This document shows, piece after piece, positions 30,928 through 42,050 of a stretch of DNA of 64,000 nt (positions are counted from its first letter, which is position 1; every line of letters begins with the position of its first letter). This stretch comes from Marinilabiliales bacterium. Lineage in GTDB: Bacteria; Bacteroidota; Bacteroidia; Bacteroidales; ML635J-15. Below the pieces are notes generated by a model. The model had not been told where the DNA came from. It did not search any database and was given only the letters and a program-made list of their open reading frames with translations. The stretch lies in NCBI GenBank assembly GCA_002869385.1, contig PKTB01000021.1:178870-242869 (forward strand), given 5' to 3'. A program made the translations under genes and the position numbers.

Positions 30928-32514
30928 ATGAAAAAGACAGTCAATATCAATCTGAACTAGTTCATGTTTACCATAGATGATGATGCATATCAAATGTTAA
31001 AATTATATTTAGGTAAACTCGAAGAACATTTTTCCGCTCAGGAAGAAGGCAATGAAATTGTAAAAGACATTGAAGCCAGAATTGCTGAAATTTTTAGCAT
31101 GAAAATAAATGAAGGCAAACAAGTAATCAATATTACAGATGTCGAAGAATTAATTACGATATTAGGTAATGTTGAAGATATTACCGGAGAAAACATGTCT
31201 GATAAGACAAATGATTCTGACAACAATGAACAAAAGAAAGAAACAAAACGTAAAAAGAAACTTTACAGAGACCCTGACAATAAACAAGTTGGAGGCATTT
31301 GTTCCGGTTTAAGCTATTACACAGGAATTAGTGCTACTACATGGAGAATTTTGTTCTTGATTTTTCTATTTGTTGGTCAGGTTAGCATCATTGCCTATTT
31401 AATCCTCTGGATAGCTGTACCTGAAGCTAAAACCACTTCGGAAAAACTAGAGATGAAAGGAGATAAAGTCAATCTATCCAATATTGAGAAATCAGTTAAA
31501 AAAGAATATGATGATCTCAAAAAGAACTTCAAAAATATCAAAACTAAAAAAACTACTGATACCTTAAATAATATAGGTAAAGCAATTTTATCTCTTATTA
31601 GTATCACTGCAAAAGTTCTCGGGAAAGTTCTTGGTGTTGCATTTTTAATTACAGGAACAAGTATTCTGGTAGCACTTACAATTGGTTTATTAAGTGTTAG
31701 CAAAGAAAATGTATTTTTTGCAAATGACTTTATTAACATGATATGGTTACCTGGCCTACTTGAGAACATTACAAATACAGGCACCTCATGGTTATTAAGC
31801 ATAAGCTTACTTGTTGTATTTGTGATTCCAGTTATAGTCGTAATCTACTGGGGAATTCTGCTCTTATTTAATGTAAAAAGCAATAAATATTTAGGTATAG
31901 GGACATTTACATTATGGGTACTTGCAATTATAGTTGCCACTATTACAAGTCTAAATGTTGCAGCATCATTTAGCTCTGTTGAACAAAATACAATTACAGA
32001 AACCATACAATGCGATTCAATTAGTAATTACTATTTTGAATTAAACCCTGAAGCAGAAGAATTAAAACTCTTAAATGAAGATGATATAAATAATATAAAT
32101 TATTTCCACATTTTTATTGATCAACACCTTATTGTAAACGATGGAAATGAAATAAAACATTTACCTGAAATAGAATTTTATACCACCAAGGACTCATGTC
32201 CGGAATTAGAATTTATTTACTATGCGAGGGGTGCTAATAAAAAAGAAGCTGGTGAAAATATCAAATCGATAAAATATAATTATGAAATAAACGATTCGAT
32301 AATTTACTTTGACCCATATTTCTATATTACATCGGAAAAATACAGAGCTCAGTTTGTAAAAGTTAAGGTTTTTATACCTGAAGATCACACCTTTATAATT
32401 GACTAGTCGCTTGCTCCTATAATTGACATTGAGGATGCAAACGAAGAATTTGAAGATGAAGAATTAACTGACAAACTAATAAAAGCGAGTAAATCAGGTT
32501 TTGTGATAATCTAG
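30928..32514 (+). CDS. PspC-domain membrane protein, two in-frame TAG codons
   Basis: 528 sense-plus-TAG codons. The true N-terminus is MKKTVNINLN, at the ATG one base after padR; the next codon (11, 30958-30960) is TAG, then FMFTIDDDAYQMLKLYLGKL continues exactly as in PadR-linked PspC proteins. Residues about 95-160 form the PspC domain (LYRDPDNKQVGGICSGLSYY and the helix pair after it), followed by three more transmembrane segments (about 215-345) and a soluble C-terminal part. A second TAG at 32404-32406 (codon 493) is followed by 36 more in-frame codons to the terminal TAG. Likely role: envelope-stress membrane protein. An internal ATG at 30964 could restart translation just after the first TAG. 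Confidence 0.85.
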
Positions 32515-32536
32515 TAATTGATTTAAGAATATAAAA

Positions 32537-32563
32537 AGAGGCTGCAAAAACAGCCTCTTTTTT
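32537..32563. terminator. Bidirectional terminator between pspC and the DUF3078 gene
   Basis: AGAGGCTG-CAAAAA-CAGCCTCT perfect 8-bp stem with T run on the plus strand and A run before it, so it can serve both convergent genes. Confidence 0.92.
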
Positions 32564-32564
32564 C

Positions 32565-33464
32565 TTAGAATTTATAAGTTATACCTATACCAAACAACTG
32601 TTTTATTTGAGGCCTTGCTCCTTTGCCATCATAGACACCATCACCATCTCGGTCAATATCGATTTTAGTATCATCATCATACATCATTGTAAGATGTATA
32701 TTAGCAGCAAACCAACCATTAATTTTAAATGTTACAAGATTCTCCCAATTAACATCAATATTTTGTGGCTTTTTTAAATAATTTGAGAAAAGATCAAGTT
32801 TTGTAGTATAAGAAATATTATCTGCCAGATTACATTTAAATTGAGCTTTAATATATCCCCCAAACTCATATCTAACAATTTCACCAGGAGTTACACCATA
32901 CGCTCCGGCATTGGAAAGCATTGTATCTGTAACATAAGTTATCTTACCTGAGAAAGGAGAAACAAATAATGTAAAATTATCATTTGGTTTATAGTCCATA
33001 CCTAATGAAATATTTATATAAGCCGGAGCTAAAAAATTTGATATTCTAACAGTATCAGTAGCTTTTTTATAACCTTCAGTAAATTGAGATTTAAAGCTTA
33101 CCAGACCTGTATAATAAAAGTGTTCAAAAGCGTATTGACCATACTTTGATGAGAAATCTATTTTATCATCTGTTTTATAATACACAGACTCATCACCGAA
33201 TCCCTGCTTCATCATACCAAATCCTAAATCAAGAGTATTATCCCAAGTCATTTTATTCTTTTTATAGTTTGCGAATAAATTGACAAAACTATTGCCACTC
33301 AGTGAATTCTCACCTCCGGCAGCCCAATTTGTAAAAGACACTTGTGATGCATTAAACGACAAAACACCTCCGGTTTTCCAGTTTTTTGTTGTATCTTCCT
33401 GAGCGTTTAATATCAGGCCAATTACAACGAATATTCCCACTAAAATACTAATCTTACATTTCAT
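32565..33464 (-). CDS. DUF3078-family outer-membrane protein
   Basis: 299 residues. Signal peptide ends LILNAQ (about 22). The start of the mature protein, NWKTGGVLSFNASQVSFTNWAAGGENSL, is the DUF3078 signature; the rest alternates aromatic and polar residues as in beta-barrels, ends in Phe (GIGITYKF), the usual outer-membrane barrel terminus, and contains an acidic turn DIDRDGDGVYDG near the end. Function is unknown in the family. It converges with pspC across a shared terminator and lies 64 bases downstream of mscS on the same strand. Confidence 0.88.
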   Translation of the reverse strand: MKCKISILVGIFVVIGLILNAQEDTTKNWKTGGVLSFNASQVSFTNWAAGGENSLSGNSFVNLFANYKKNKMTWDNTLDLGFGMMKQGFGDESVYYKTDDKIDFSSKYGQYAFEHFYYTGLVSFKSQFTEGYKKATDTVRISNFLAPAYINISLGMDYKPNDNFTLFVSPFSGKITYVTDTMLSNAGAYGVTPGEIVRYEFGGYIKAQFKCNLADNISYTTKLDLFSNYLKKPQNIDVNWENLVTFKINGWFAANIHLTMMYDDDTKIDIDRDGDGVYDGKGARPQIKQLFGIGITYKF

Positions 33465-33528
33465 AATTCAAATAATTTTCATTCCCAATTATCACAAAAA
33501 TACATGTAATATATTTTTAAAAAATACA

Positions 33529-34332
33529 CTAATCCTTCTTAATATGAACATCCATTTGTGGAAATGTGATTTCTATTTTCTTATCATTGAATGTTGCATA
33601 TATTTTTTCATTAACATCAAACTTAACATCCCAATAATCCTCGGTTTTAACCCATGCGCGAGTAGTTATATTAATTGATGAGTCTGCCATTTCACCTAAA
33701 CCTATAAATAAAGCAGGATCTTCAAGAATACGCTTATCTGCTTTTAGAATATCTAAAATAATTTCCTTAACCATTTTATAATCTGTTCCATAAGCAACTC
33801 CAAATGTCCAATCAACTCTTCTGGTATCCTGTCTGGTATAATTGATTAAAGATCCTGTGGCAAGTCCACTATTAGGAATAATAACCATCTTATTATCAAC
33901 TGTTTTAAGTACTGTATTAAAGATCTGTATTTCAGCAACAACTCCCATATAACCTTGAGCTTCAATAAATTCACCTACTTTATAAGGTTTAAATATCAAA
34001 ATCATTACTCCTCCGGCAAAATTGCTGAGTGTACCTTGAAATGCTAAACCTACAGCAAGACCGGCAGCACCAAGAATAGCAATAAATGAGGTCATCTCAA
34101 TACCTACCATTCCCATAACAGAAACAACAACAAGCACCTTAAGTGCAATATTGATTAAGCTTTTAGCAAAAGATACTAAGCCGGGATCAATTTCCCTTTT
34201 AGTCATTATTTTAACAAACTGCTTAACAAAGAATCCTGACAACCATAGTCCCACAATAAGAAAAACAATAGCTCCTAAAAAGCGAACTCCATTGTTCACT
34301 ATCCACATGTAAATCTGATCTAAATTTTCCAT
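33529..34332 (-). CDS. Small-conductance mechanosensitive channel (MscS family)
   Basis: 267 residues, the compact MscS size. Three N-terminal transmembrane helices (about 15-115), with the pore helix rich in Gly/Ala (IAILGAAGLAVGLAFQGTLSNFAGGVMI, seen here at about 83-110 in pieces), then the beta domain (YKVGEFIEAQGYMGVVAEI) and the C-terminal vestibule ending QMDVHIKKD. Opens under membrane tension to release solutes after osmotic down-shock; inner membrane. No anomaly. Confidence 0.94.
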   Translation of the reverse strand: MENLDQIYMWIVNNGVRFLGAIVFLIVGLWLSGFFVKQFVKIMTKREIDPGLVSFAKSLINIALKVLVVVSVMGMVGIEMTSFIAILGAAGLAVGLAFQGTLSNFAGGVMILIFKPYKVGEFIEAQGYMGVVAEIQIFNTVLKTVDNKMVIIPNSGLATGSLINYTRQDTRRVDWTFGVAYGTDYKMVKEIILDILKADKRILEDPALFIGLGEMADSSINITTRAWVKTEDYWDVKFDVNEKIYATFNDKKIEITFPQMDVHIKKD

Positions 34333-34448
34333 TTTGATTTAATTTTTTGGTTTATAATTTATTATACTGAGTTTCGTTTAACAACTTCCAATTAATTTTG
34401 TTCGAAATATACAAAAAAAAAGCAGAATTATTTCTAATTCTGCTTCTG

Positions 34449-34533
34449 TACCCGAGGCCGGGGTCGAACCGGCACTCCAAAAATAGGAACTGGATTTTAA
34501 GTCCAGCGCGTCTACCAATTCCGCCACCCGGGC
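34449..34533 (-). tRNA. tRNA-Leu(TAA)
   Basis: Minus strand: acceptor GCCCGGG pairs CTCGGGT, D-loop AATTGGTAGACGC, anticodon stem-loop CTGGA-CTTAAAA-TCCAG giving anticodon TAA (codon UUA), a long variable arm and T-loop GGTTCGACCCC. The anticodon reads the leucine codon UUA, not the stop UAA. Confidence 0.95.
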
Positions 34534-34574
34534 ACTTAATATTTTATGTTATAAGAACGTCTTCAAAAAAAAAG

Positions 34575-34647
<73 letters not shown>

Positions 34648-34890
34648 AAAATGGTTTGCAAATGTACGTCTTTTTACACGACACTTCCAAATTTTTTTAC
34701 GACTTTTTTTATTTTTTTCAAAATATTTTTATCTTTTTTCTGAATTTCAGCACTTTACAATTAAGATAAGTCCTTTTGCAAGTTTATATCATATTTTTTG
34801 CTTAACATTTTATCAATTATTACTGTTTTAATTCTGGGTATATTTTGAAATATGGTTTTTTTTTCTGAATTTTGAATAAATATTTCAATC

Positions 34891-35226
34891 ATGGCTAAAG
34901 AGCAAAGAAAAACAGAAAAACTATTTTACTCAATTGGAGAAGTGGCTGCAATGTTCAATGTCAATACTTCTTTAATTAGATATTGGGAAAATGAGTTTGA
35001 TATTATAAAACCCAAGAAAAACAAAAAAGGTAATCGTCTCTTTACTCCAAAAGATATTGAAAACTTCCACCTTATATGGCATCTGGTAAAAGAAAGAGGC
35101 ATGACTCTCAGTGGTGCTAAGAAAAAATTGAAAGATAATAGAAATGAAACTGAGCATAATTTTGAGCTTGTTAAAAAGCTCTCCGAAATAAAAGGAATGC
35201 TCAATGAAATCAAAAATGAACTCTAA
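34891..35226 (+). CDS. MerR-family transcriptional regulator
   Basis: 111 residues with one winged helix-turn-helix: FYSIGEVAAMFNVNTSLIRYWENEF (about 12-36), KGNRLFTPKDIENFHLIWHLVKERGMTL (about 46-73) and a short coiled-coil tail. This is the short MerR form found in Bacteroidota directly before the Nif3-like gene, as here (8 bases apart). No metal-binding Cys is present, so it is not a heavy-metal sensor. Target unknown. Confidence 0.92.
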   Translation: MAKEQRKTEKLFYSIGEVAAMFNVNTSLIRYWENEFDIIKPKKNKKGNRLFTPKDIENFHLIWHLVKERGMTLSGAKKKLKDNRNETEHNFELVKKLSEIKGMLNEIKNEL

Positions 35227-35234
35227 AATTCATT

Positions 35235-36329
35235 ATGAAGGTTAAAGAAATAATTGCAGTTCTTGAAGAATTTGCGCCCCCACAATTACAGGAAGATTAT
35301 GACAATACCGGATTAAATATTGGAAATCATGATAGTACAATTACAGGCATTCTGCTTTGTATTGATGTTACTCCTGATGTGATTAACGAAGCTATAGAAA
35401 ATAAATGCAATTTAATAATTGCTCATCACCCACTTATTTTTGGCAAAATAAAAAAAATAACAGGAGCTAATTATGTTGAGAAAAGTATAATCACTGCTAT
35501 TAAAAATGACATTTCAATTTATGCTGGACACACAAGTTTCGATTCTGTATCAAATTGTGTAAGCTATAAGATTTGTGAAAAGCTTGGTCTGGAAAACTTA
35601 CAGATTCTCAGTGCAAAAAAAAGCTATCTAAAAAAACTTGCAGTATTTGTACCTAGCACACATGAATTACAAGTTAGGACAGCACTTTTTGAGGCAGGAG
35701 CCGGTAAAATCGGCAATTATGATTCATGTAGTTTTAATACCCAAGGTAAAGGTAGCTTCAGAGGGAACGAAGGAACAAATCCTTTTGTAGGAAATCAGGG
35801 AGTAATGCATATTGAGGATGAAGTGAAAATTGAATGTGTATTTCCAAAACATTTGCAACATAAAATATTAAAAGCTGTTCTTAATGCTCATCCTTATGAA
35901 GAGGTTGCCTATGACATTTATAGTCTGGATAATGATTGGAATATGGCGGGACTTGGTATGATTGGATTACCTAAAACCTCAATTTCTGAAAAAGAACTAT
36001 TAAAATCTTTGAAAAGCATCTTTGATTTAACAAATATCAGACACAGTAATTTATTAAATAAAAAGATTAAAAGAATAGCAGTTTGTGGTGGTAGTGGGGC
36101 TTCATTTATTCCAGATGCAATAAGGTCCGGAGCAGATGTTTATATTACTGGCGACATAAAATATCACGAATATTTTATGGCAGAAAATAAGATCCTTTTA
36201 ATTGATATCGGGCATTTTGAAAGTGAGCAATTTACAAAAGAAATTTTTTATGATATTATTATGAAAAAAAATCCTAACTTTGCAGTCCGTTTTTCACAAA
36301 TAATTACGAATCCGATAAAAAATTATTGA
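35235..36329 (+). CDS. Nif3-like dinuclear metal-centre hexameric protein
   Basis: 364 residues, the long form with the central insert (about 115-245). N-terminal ligands: DNTGLNIG near residue 22 and NLIIAHHPLIFGKIKKI (about 60-75); C-terminal ligands: CGGSGASFI, GDIKYHEYFMAE and LLIDIGHFESEQF. In solved homologues these hold two metal ions inside a toroidal hexamer. The family is universal and its role is unsettled; some members have been annotated as GTP cyclohydrolase I type 2 without firm support. Between merR and the zinc-ribbon gene (one base to the next ATG), a conserved Bacteroidota trio. Confidence 0.93.
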   Translation: MKVKEIIAVLEEFAPPQLQEDYDNTGLNIGNHDSTITGILLCIDVTPDVINEAIENKCNLIIAHHPLIFGKIKKITGANYVEKSIITAIKNDISIYAGHTSFDSVSNCVSYKICEKLGLENLQILSAKKSYLKKLAVFVPSTHELQVRTALFEAGAGKIGNYDSCSFNTQGKGSFRGNEGTNPFVGNQGVMHIEDEVKIECVFPKHLQHKILKAVLNAHPYEEVAYDIYSLDNDWNMAGLGMIGLPKTSISEKELLKSLKSIFDLTNIRHSNLLNKKIKRIAVCGGSGASFIPDAIRSGADVYITGDIKYHEYFMAENKILLIDIGHFESEQFTKEIFYDIIMKKNPNFAVRFSQIITNPIKNY

Positions 36330-36330
36330 G

Positions 36331-37092
36331 ATGGCAAAGAAAGAAACAAAAACAGAAAATTTAACCCTGACGATAGAGGAGAAACTAAAAAGCCTGTATA
36401 GACTACAGCTTATTGATTCTGAAATAGACAGAATTAAAATCACAAGAGGTGAATTACCTCTTGAAGTACGTGATTTGGAAGATGAAATTGCAGGATTAGA
36501 AACAAGAGTAACAAATCTAGAAAATGAAGTTTCTCAGTTAGATTCTCAAATATCAGCAAGAGAAAACGGCAAAAAAGAAGCTGAAGCCCTTATTAAAAAA
36601 TATACAGATCAGCAAAATAACGTAAGAAACAATCGTGAGTATGATTCATTATCCAAAGAAATCGAATTTCAGAATCTAGAAATCGAACTTTGTGATAAAA
36701 AAATCAAGGAGCATAAAGCTGATATTGAAACAAAAAACGTTTTAATCGAAGAATCAAGAACTAAATTTGAAGAAAGATCTAAAGACCTTGAAGTAAAAAA
36801 AGCTGAACTTGATACTATTATTGCAGAAACTCAAAAAGACGAAGAAAAATTAAATAAACAACGCGAAGATATTGCAGCTGTTATTGAACCTCGTTTGTTA
36901 TATGCTTACAGCAGAATCAGAAACAATGTTCTTAATAAACTAGCTGTTGTATCTATTGAACGTGATGCATGTGGCGGATGCTTTAACAAAATTCCACCTC
37001 AAAGACAACTTGATATTAAATCATCACGAAAAATTATCCCATGTGAATATTGTTGAAGAATATTGGTTGACCCCGATATTCTTGAAAAATAA
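36331..37092 (+). CDS. Coiled-coil zinc-ribbon protein (COG1579-like), in-frame TGA near the end
   Basis: 253 sense-plus-stop residues. Mostly a long coiled coil (about 15-190, heptads of Glu/Lys/Leu) followed by a C4 zinc ribbon: CGGCF, then CEYC, with the conserved tail RILVDPDILEK. A TGA at 37054-37056 (codon 242) falls immediately after the last Cys, where homologues have Gly (CEYCGRI), so GGA to TGA is the simplest change. The frame continues for 11 codons to a TAA. Truncation here would keep all four Cys but lose the tail. The family binds nucleic acid or acts with the Nif3-like neighbour, but its function is not known. Confidence 0.85.
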
Positions 37093-37101
37093 AATTATAT
37101 A

Positions 37102-37134
37102 AGCGGGGTTTGTTAACAAATCTCGCTTTTTTTT
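37102..37134 (+). terminator. Terminator of the merR-Nif3-zinc-ribbon operon
   Basis: AGCGGGGTTTG and AAATCTCGCT pair through G-U wobbles around TTAA, followed by TTTTTTTT. Confidence 0.8.
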
Positions 37135-37252
37135 GTTTAAAATTAAGCTTTTAATTAATTTAGGTGAAACTAAATAATCAGTATATTTGTAGTCCTTATT
37201 TTTTAACGAGGCAAAACGAGAAAACTATTTTTATAAATTAAATTATTTTATC

Positions 37253-40200
37253 ATGAAGAGATTAACTTTATTTTTTACTGCCCTTATTACATTTGGTGTA
37301 ATGATGGCTCAGGATGTTCATGAAAGCTGGACAGTGGCAACAGCTGATATCACTGTCACTGAAGAAACTACAACAGTTAATGAAGGAACATCAGCAATGT
37401 CTGTTACTTTTACAAGTAAAGACAACCAAGACATTGAATCTTATCCTTTTAATGTGGTTGCCGGAGCATCATATTCTTATACTTTAGACGTATATGATTT
37501 TGACGCTGCTGGACGTGTAAGAATGGCTATTGCATGGGATACAGAGAATACATATTCAAGTATCTACTCAGAAGACATTGATGCATGGCAAACACTAACA
37601 CTAGAAGGAACTGTTCCTGCTGGTGCAAGTACTGCTCAAATTCGTCTAAGGTTTTATGACGTGTCTGGAGACTGGACAGGTTCAGCAACAATGATTATTG
37701 ACAATGCATCTTATACTGAAGATGGTGGAGCAAATCTAATATTAAATCCTAGTTTCGAAACTTGGGGTCCAGCTGTTTTACTTCCTGAACTTACAGTAAC
37801 TGCTCCAACAAATGGAACAACTGTTACTGTTGACAATGTTGATGTTGAATTCTCAACAGAGAACTTTGTTCTTGGAACTGACGGAAGTTTAGAATACATT
37901 TTAAATGGTGGAACTGCTGCATATACAACTACAAGCCCTGTAAATGTTTCAGGTTTAGTTGAAGGTGCAAACACTATCGAAATGCAATTAGTAGATATGA
38001 GTAATCTACCTCTTGATCCGGTAGAAGCTGTTACAAGAACTGTTAACTACGAAATACCAAGTACAGATCCTGCAATAACTATTAATTTTCCAATTGATGG
38101 GACAACAGTATATGCTTCTGATGTAAACATTTCATTTACACTTGAGAACTTTGTTCCGGGAACAGACGGCAAAATAGCTTATAGTGTTGACGGTGGTACT
38201 ACAGAATATCATACAACAACTGATGATATTGCTCTATTAGCACTTTCTTATGCTGAACATACTGTTGAATTCGAATTAGTTGACATGGCTGAGGTATCTC
38301 TTGATCCAGCTGTTACAACTTCTGTTACTTTTACCTGTGCTGAAGCTTTGCCTGGTGGAATGGAAACTTTTGAACTTAGTGACATTGGCGGAACTTATAG
38401 TGATGGTTCATTTGTTGGTGATAATGACATAACATGGAATTACTTCCACTCAAGAGATACTGGAGCATATCCAATAAATCTAAAAGGTCTTATGCTACGT
38501 CGTGGTGCTGATAGTTATTTGCTTTCACAAACTATTTCAGGTGGTATCGCTAGCTTCCAATGTAGTATGCGTAAAGCATTCACAGGTTCTTCAACAAGAC
38601 AATTAGAACTTTATGTTAACGATGTTTTAGTTGGTACTTCAGAAGAATTTGGTGCATTTACTGGTGAAGATGCTACAACTTATACATTCTATGTATCAGA
38701 TATTGATGTACCTGGTGACTTTACAATTAAAGTTAAGCCCGTAGGTACTGCTACAACAAATGCTCAAGTTGTAATTGACGACATTTCTTGGACAGGTTTT
38801 GAATCAACAGACCCATATTTATCAATTACTTCTCCTGTTAATGCTGAAGAAGTTACTTCAGCTGATGTTGATATTGTATTTAACGTTGAAAACTTTGTTC
38901 TTGGTACAGATGGTCAGGTGAAATATTCTGTTGACGGTGGTGCTGATCAATATACTACTACTTCTCCTGTTTCATTAACAAGTTTAACTGACGGTTCTCA
39001 TACAGTTACAATGGAATTAGTTGACATGTCTAACTTATCACTAGATCCAGCAGTTACAGATGACGTAACCTTTACTGTTAACACTGCTGCTCCTACTTAT
39101 ACAACAGTTTATGACATTCAATATACTGAAGACCCATCTGGCAACTCTCCTTCAATTGATTTAGAAGAAACTACTAGAGGTATTGTTAGCGGTATAAACG
39201 GTGATAAATTCTGGTTACAAGACGGTGCCGGAGCATGGAATGGTGTATATGTATATTATACTACAACCCCTGGTCCTGCAAGAGGTGACTCTGTCTGGGT
39301 TACAGGTACAGTTGTTGAATATAATAATCTTACAGAAATCTCTACTATTACTGATATGACTGTAATAAACTCAGGAAATACAGTTGCTGCTGCTGCTGAA
39401 CTTGCAACAGGATCTGTTGGAGTTGAAGAGTATGAAGGCGTTCTTGTAACTGTTACTGGTGTTTGCACAAATGCTGATGCCGGATATGGTATGTTTGAAC
39501 TTAATGACTGTTCTGGTACAATTTTAGTTGATGACGTTATGTATGCTGCAACTGTTGTAGCTGGTAATTCATATACTGTAACAGGTCTTGTTGATTACTC
39601 ATTTGAAGAATGGAAAATCTTACCAAGAGATGCTGCCGATGTTATTGATAATGGTGCATCTACTACTCCTTTATTAACCATCTCCTCTCCTGCTAACTCA
39701 GCTACTGTTTATACAGCGAATGTAGACGTAGAATTCTCCGTTTCAAACTTTGTTCTAGGTACTGACGGACAAGTTGCATGGGATGTTGACGGTGGTGCTA
39801 CTGCTTATGTTACTGCAAGTCCAATAAACGTTATCGGTTTAACTGATGGATCTCATACTGTTAACCTTGAGTTAGTTGATATGAGCAACAACACATTAGC
39901 AACTCCTGTAACTGCTACAGTTACTTTCACTGTTGATTTATCGGGTCCTGTTTACACAAGTATCTCTGATATCCAAAACGAAATTGCTACAGGCGACGTT
40001 TGGGTTAGAGCAGTTGTTTCTGCAAACTTTAATGGTTCTGACTATGGCGAAGGTTACTATATACAACAAGGTGGTGGAGCATGGAATGGTATCTATGTTT
40101 ATGATTTAGTAAATACTCCTGCAATTGGTGACTCTGTAGAAATCGCTGCAACAATTGATGAATATTATGATATGACTCAATTAGCAGATATTACTTCATA

Positions 40201-40750
40201 TACAGTTGTTGGTATCGAAGGTACAGTTGCTGCTCCAACAGTAGTTTCAACTTTAGACGCTGCTACTGAGCAATACGAATCTGTTCTTGTTAAAGTTTCT
40301 AATGCTGAATGTACAGAAGTTCAGAATGGATATGGAGAATGGTATGTTAACGATGGCTCAGGCGCTTTAATGGCTAAAGACAATGGTGTTTTTGATTTCA
40401 CTGAGGCCTTAGGAACAAGTTATGACATTATTGGTGTAATGGCTTATTCTTATGGTGAGTTCTCAATTAACTACAGAATTGAGTCAGACATTACAATTTC
40501 AAGTGATATTGAAAGTGAATTAGTTCAAAATGTAAGTGTATATCCTAACCCATCATCTGATTTCGTTAATATCGTAACTGATGGTGCTGATTTTATTACA
40601 ATTACTAACATAGTTGGACAAATTGTTAAGGAAGTTTCTGTTTAGAATGAAATTGAAACTATTAGCACAAACCAATTTAACGCAGGTGTTTATTTTGTAG
40701 AAATTACAAAATCAAACGAAACAGCTGTTGTTAAACTAATTGTTGAATAA
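37253..40750 (+). CDS. Large repeat-rich T9SS protein with OB-fold-like domains, one in-frame TAG
   Basis: 1,165 codons. Signal peptide to MMAQ (about 19); carbohydrate-binding-like jelly roll (about 20-160). Four about 90-residue Ig-like repeats share NFVLGTDGxxxYxVDGG and ELVDMSNLxLDP (about 175-265, 275-365, 520-615, 800-890). Two OB-fold-like domains of the YhcR/extracellular nuclease type (about 620-790 and 900-1070) contain FWLQDGAGAWNGVYVY and YYIQQGGGAWNGIYVY. The C-terminus is a T9SS domain (VSVYPNPSSDFVNIV). A TAG at 40643-40645 (codon 1131 of 1166) cuts inside that domain; the remainder (FNAGVYFVEITKSNETAVVKLIVE) is in frame and typical, so export would fail if the stop is real. 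Function unknown; surface adhesion or nucleic-acid binding are guesses. A -7 box TATATTTG lies at 37182. Confidence 0.82.
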
Positions 40751-40777
40751 AAACAACATATATATAACATAATTAAG

Positions 40778-40801
40778 AGCTGCTTTCGGGCAGCTTTTTT
40801 T
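40778..40801 (+). terminator. Rho-independent terminator
   Basis: AGCTGC-TTTCGG-GCAGCT with T run, 30 bases after the in-frame end of the repeat-rich T9SS gene, supporting 40748-40750 rather than the TAG at 40643 as the evolutionary gene end. Confidence 0.9.
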
Positions 40802-40841
40802 ATGCTGATTTATAAAGAAAATTTATCTTTGCAAAAAAATA

Positions 40842-41741
40842 ATGATGATACACGAAAGTATTTTACAAACTATATGTGAAACCCCAATTGTTGAAATCGG
40901 AAAACTTAATCCAAATCCAAATGTTTCGATATTTGCTAAAATTGAAGGACGAAATCCTACCGGTAGCATTAAAGATAGAATTGCCTTAAAAATACTCGAA
41001 CAAGCCGAAGCTAGCGGACGACTAACAAAGGATAAAACCATAATTGAAGCAACAAGTGGAAACACAGGTATTTCTCTGGCTATGATTGGTGCAATAAAAG
41101 GCTATAGTGTTGAAATTGTTATGAGTAAAGCAGTATCTGTAGAAAGGCGCAAGATGATACGCGCTTTTGGAGCAAATGTAATTTTAACAGAAGCAGAATA
41201 TGGTACAGATGGAGCTATTAGAAAAGTTAAAGAGCTTACAGAACAAATACCTGATAAGTATTTTATGACGGATCAATTCTCAAACAAATATAATGGTGTA
41301 GCTCATTACAAAACTACAGGCGAAGAAATATGGAAACAAACAAATGGTAGAATTGATTATTTTGTTTCGGCAATTGGTACCAGCGGAACAATAATGGGTG
41401 TTGGGAAAGTTCTTAAAGAATACAATCCGAATATTAAAATTGTATGCGCAGAGCCAGTTGAAGGCCATTATATACAAGGTTTAAAAAATATGAACGAAGC
41501 CATTATTCCGGCAATATATGACAAGTCCAAAATCGATGAAACTATAATGGTGGAGACAGAAACTGCATTTCAAATGGCAAGGGAAGTTGCAAAACACGAA
41601 GGTATATTCTGTGGAATGAGTAGTGGTGCAGCTTTGTATGCTGCGATTGAAGTTGCAAAAAAAATAGACAAAGGCCGTATTGTAACAATTTTTCCTGATC
41701 GTGGTGAAAAGTATTTAAGTACTGATTTATTTCAAGTTTGA
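40842..41741 (+). CDS. cysM: Cysteine synthase (O-acetylserine sulfhydrylase family, CysM-like)
   Basis: PLP enzyme that makes cysteine from O-acetylserine and sulfide (or thiosulfate for CysM). 299 residues. Lys of NPTGSIKDRIAL (about 46) binds PLP, TSGNTGISLA (about 70) holds the substrate carboxylate, and the phosphate loop is GTSGTIMGVG (about 180). The end GMSSGAAL..RIVTIFPDRGEKYLS is typical. The short length and ETPIVEIGKL start fit CysM/CysK-B type better than CysK; I cannot separate them without a tree. A -7 box TATCTTTG (40824-40831) gives a very short leader. Confidence 0.93.
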   Translation: MMIHESILQTICETPIVEIGKLNPNPNVSIFAKIEGRNPTGSIKDRIALKILEQAEASGRLTKDKTIIEATSGNTGISLAMIGAIKGYSVEIVMSKAVSVERRKMIRAFGANVILTEAEYGTDGAIRKVKELTEQIPDKYFMTDQFSNKYNGVAHYKTTGEEIWKQTNGRIDYFVSAIGTSGTIMGVGKVLKEYNPNIKIVCAEPVEGHYIQGLKNMNEAIIPAIYDKSKIDETIMVETETAFQMAREVAKHEGIFCGMSSGAALYAAIEVAKKIDKGRIVTIFPDRGEKYLSTDLFQV

Positions 41742-41885
41742 TAAATAATAGAAATATATTTCTATTCCATCGTGTGTTAGCTCATTGTACGAATGTGTCG
41801 TGAAATGATTGGGTTGGACTAAAAACGATTATTTAAAAAGAAATAAAAAAACATTCTTATTGGTATCATTTTTACAAAAATATAT
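41742..41885. other. Intergenic region with a 20-base palindrome
   Basis: AATAGAAATATATTTCTATT (41747-41766) is a perfect palindrome six bases after the cysteine synthase stop and may end that transcript, though there is no T run. I see nothing else. Confidence 0.5.
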
Positions 41886-41915
41886 TTTGAGATAAGGATT
41901 GTTTTTGTATTTTTG
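41886..41915 (+). promoter_or_regulatory. Promoter of tRNA-Ser
   Basis: TTTG (41886-41889), 18-base spacer, TATTTTTG (41908-41915): full Bacteroidota -33/-7 consensus, 20 bases before the tRNA. Confidence 0.8.
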
Positions 41916-41934
41916 CATTCACATTTAAGCAAAT

Positions 41935-42025
<91 letters not shown>

Positions 42026-42050
42026 GGATAACAAAGCAAAACAATGTAAA

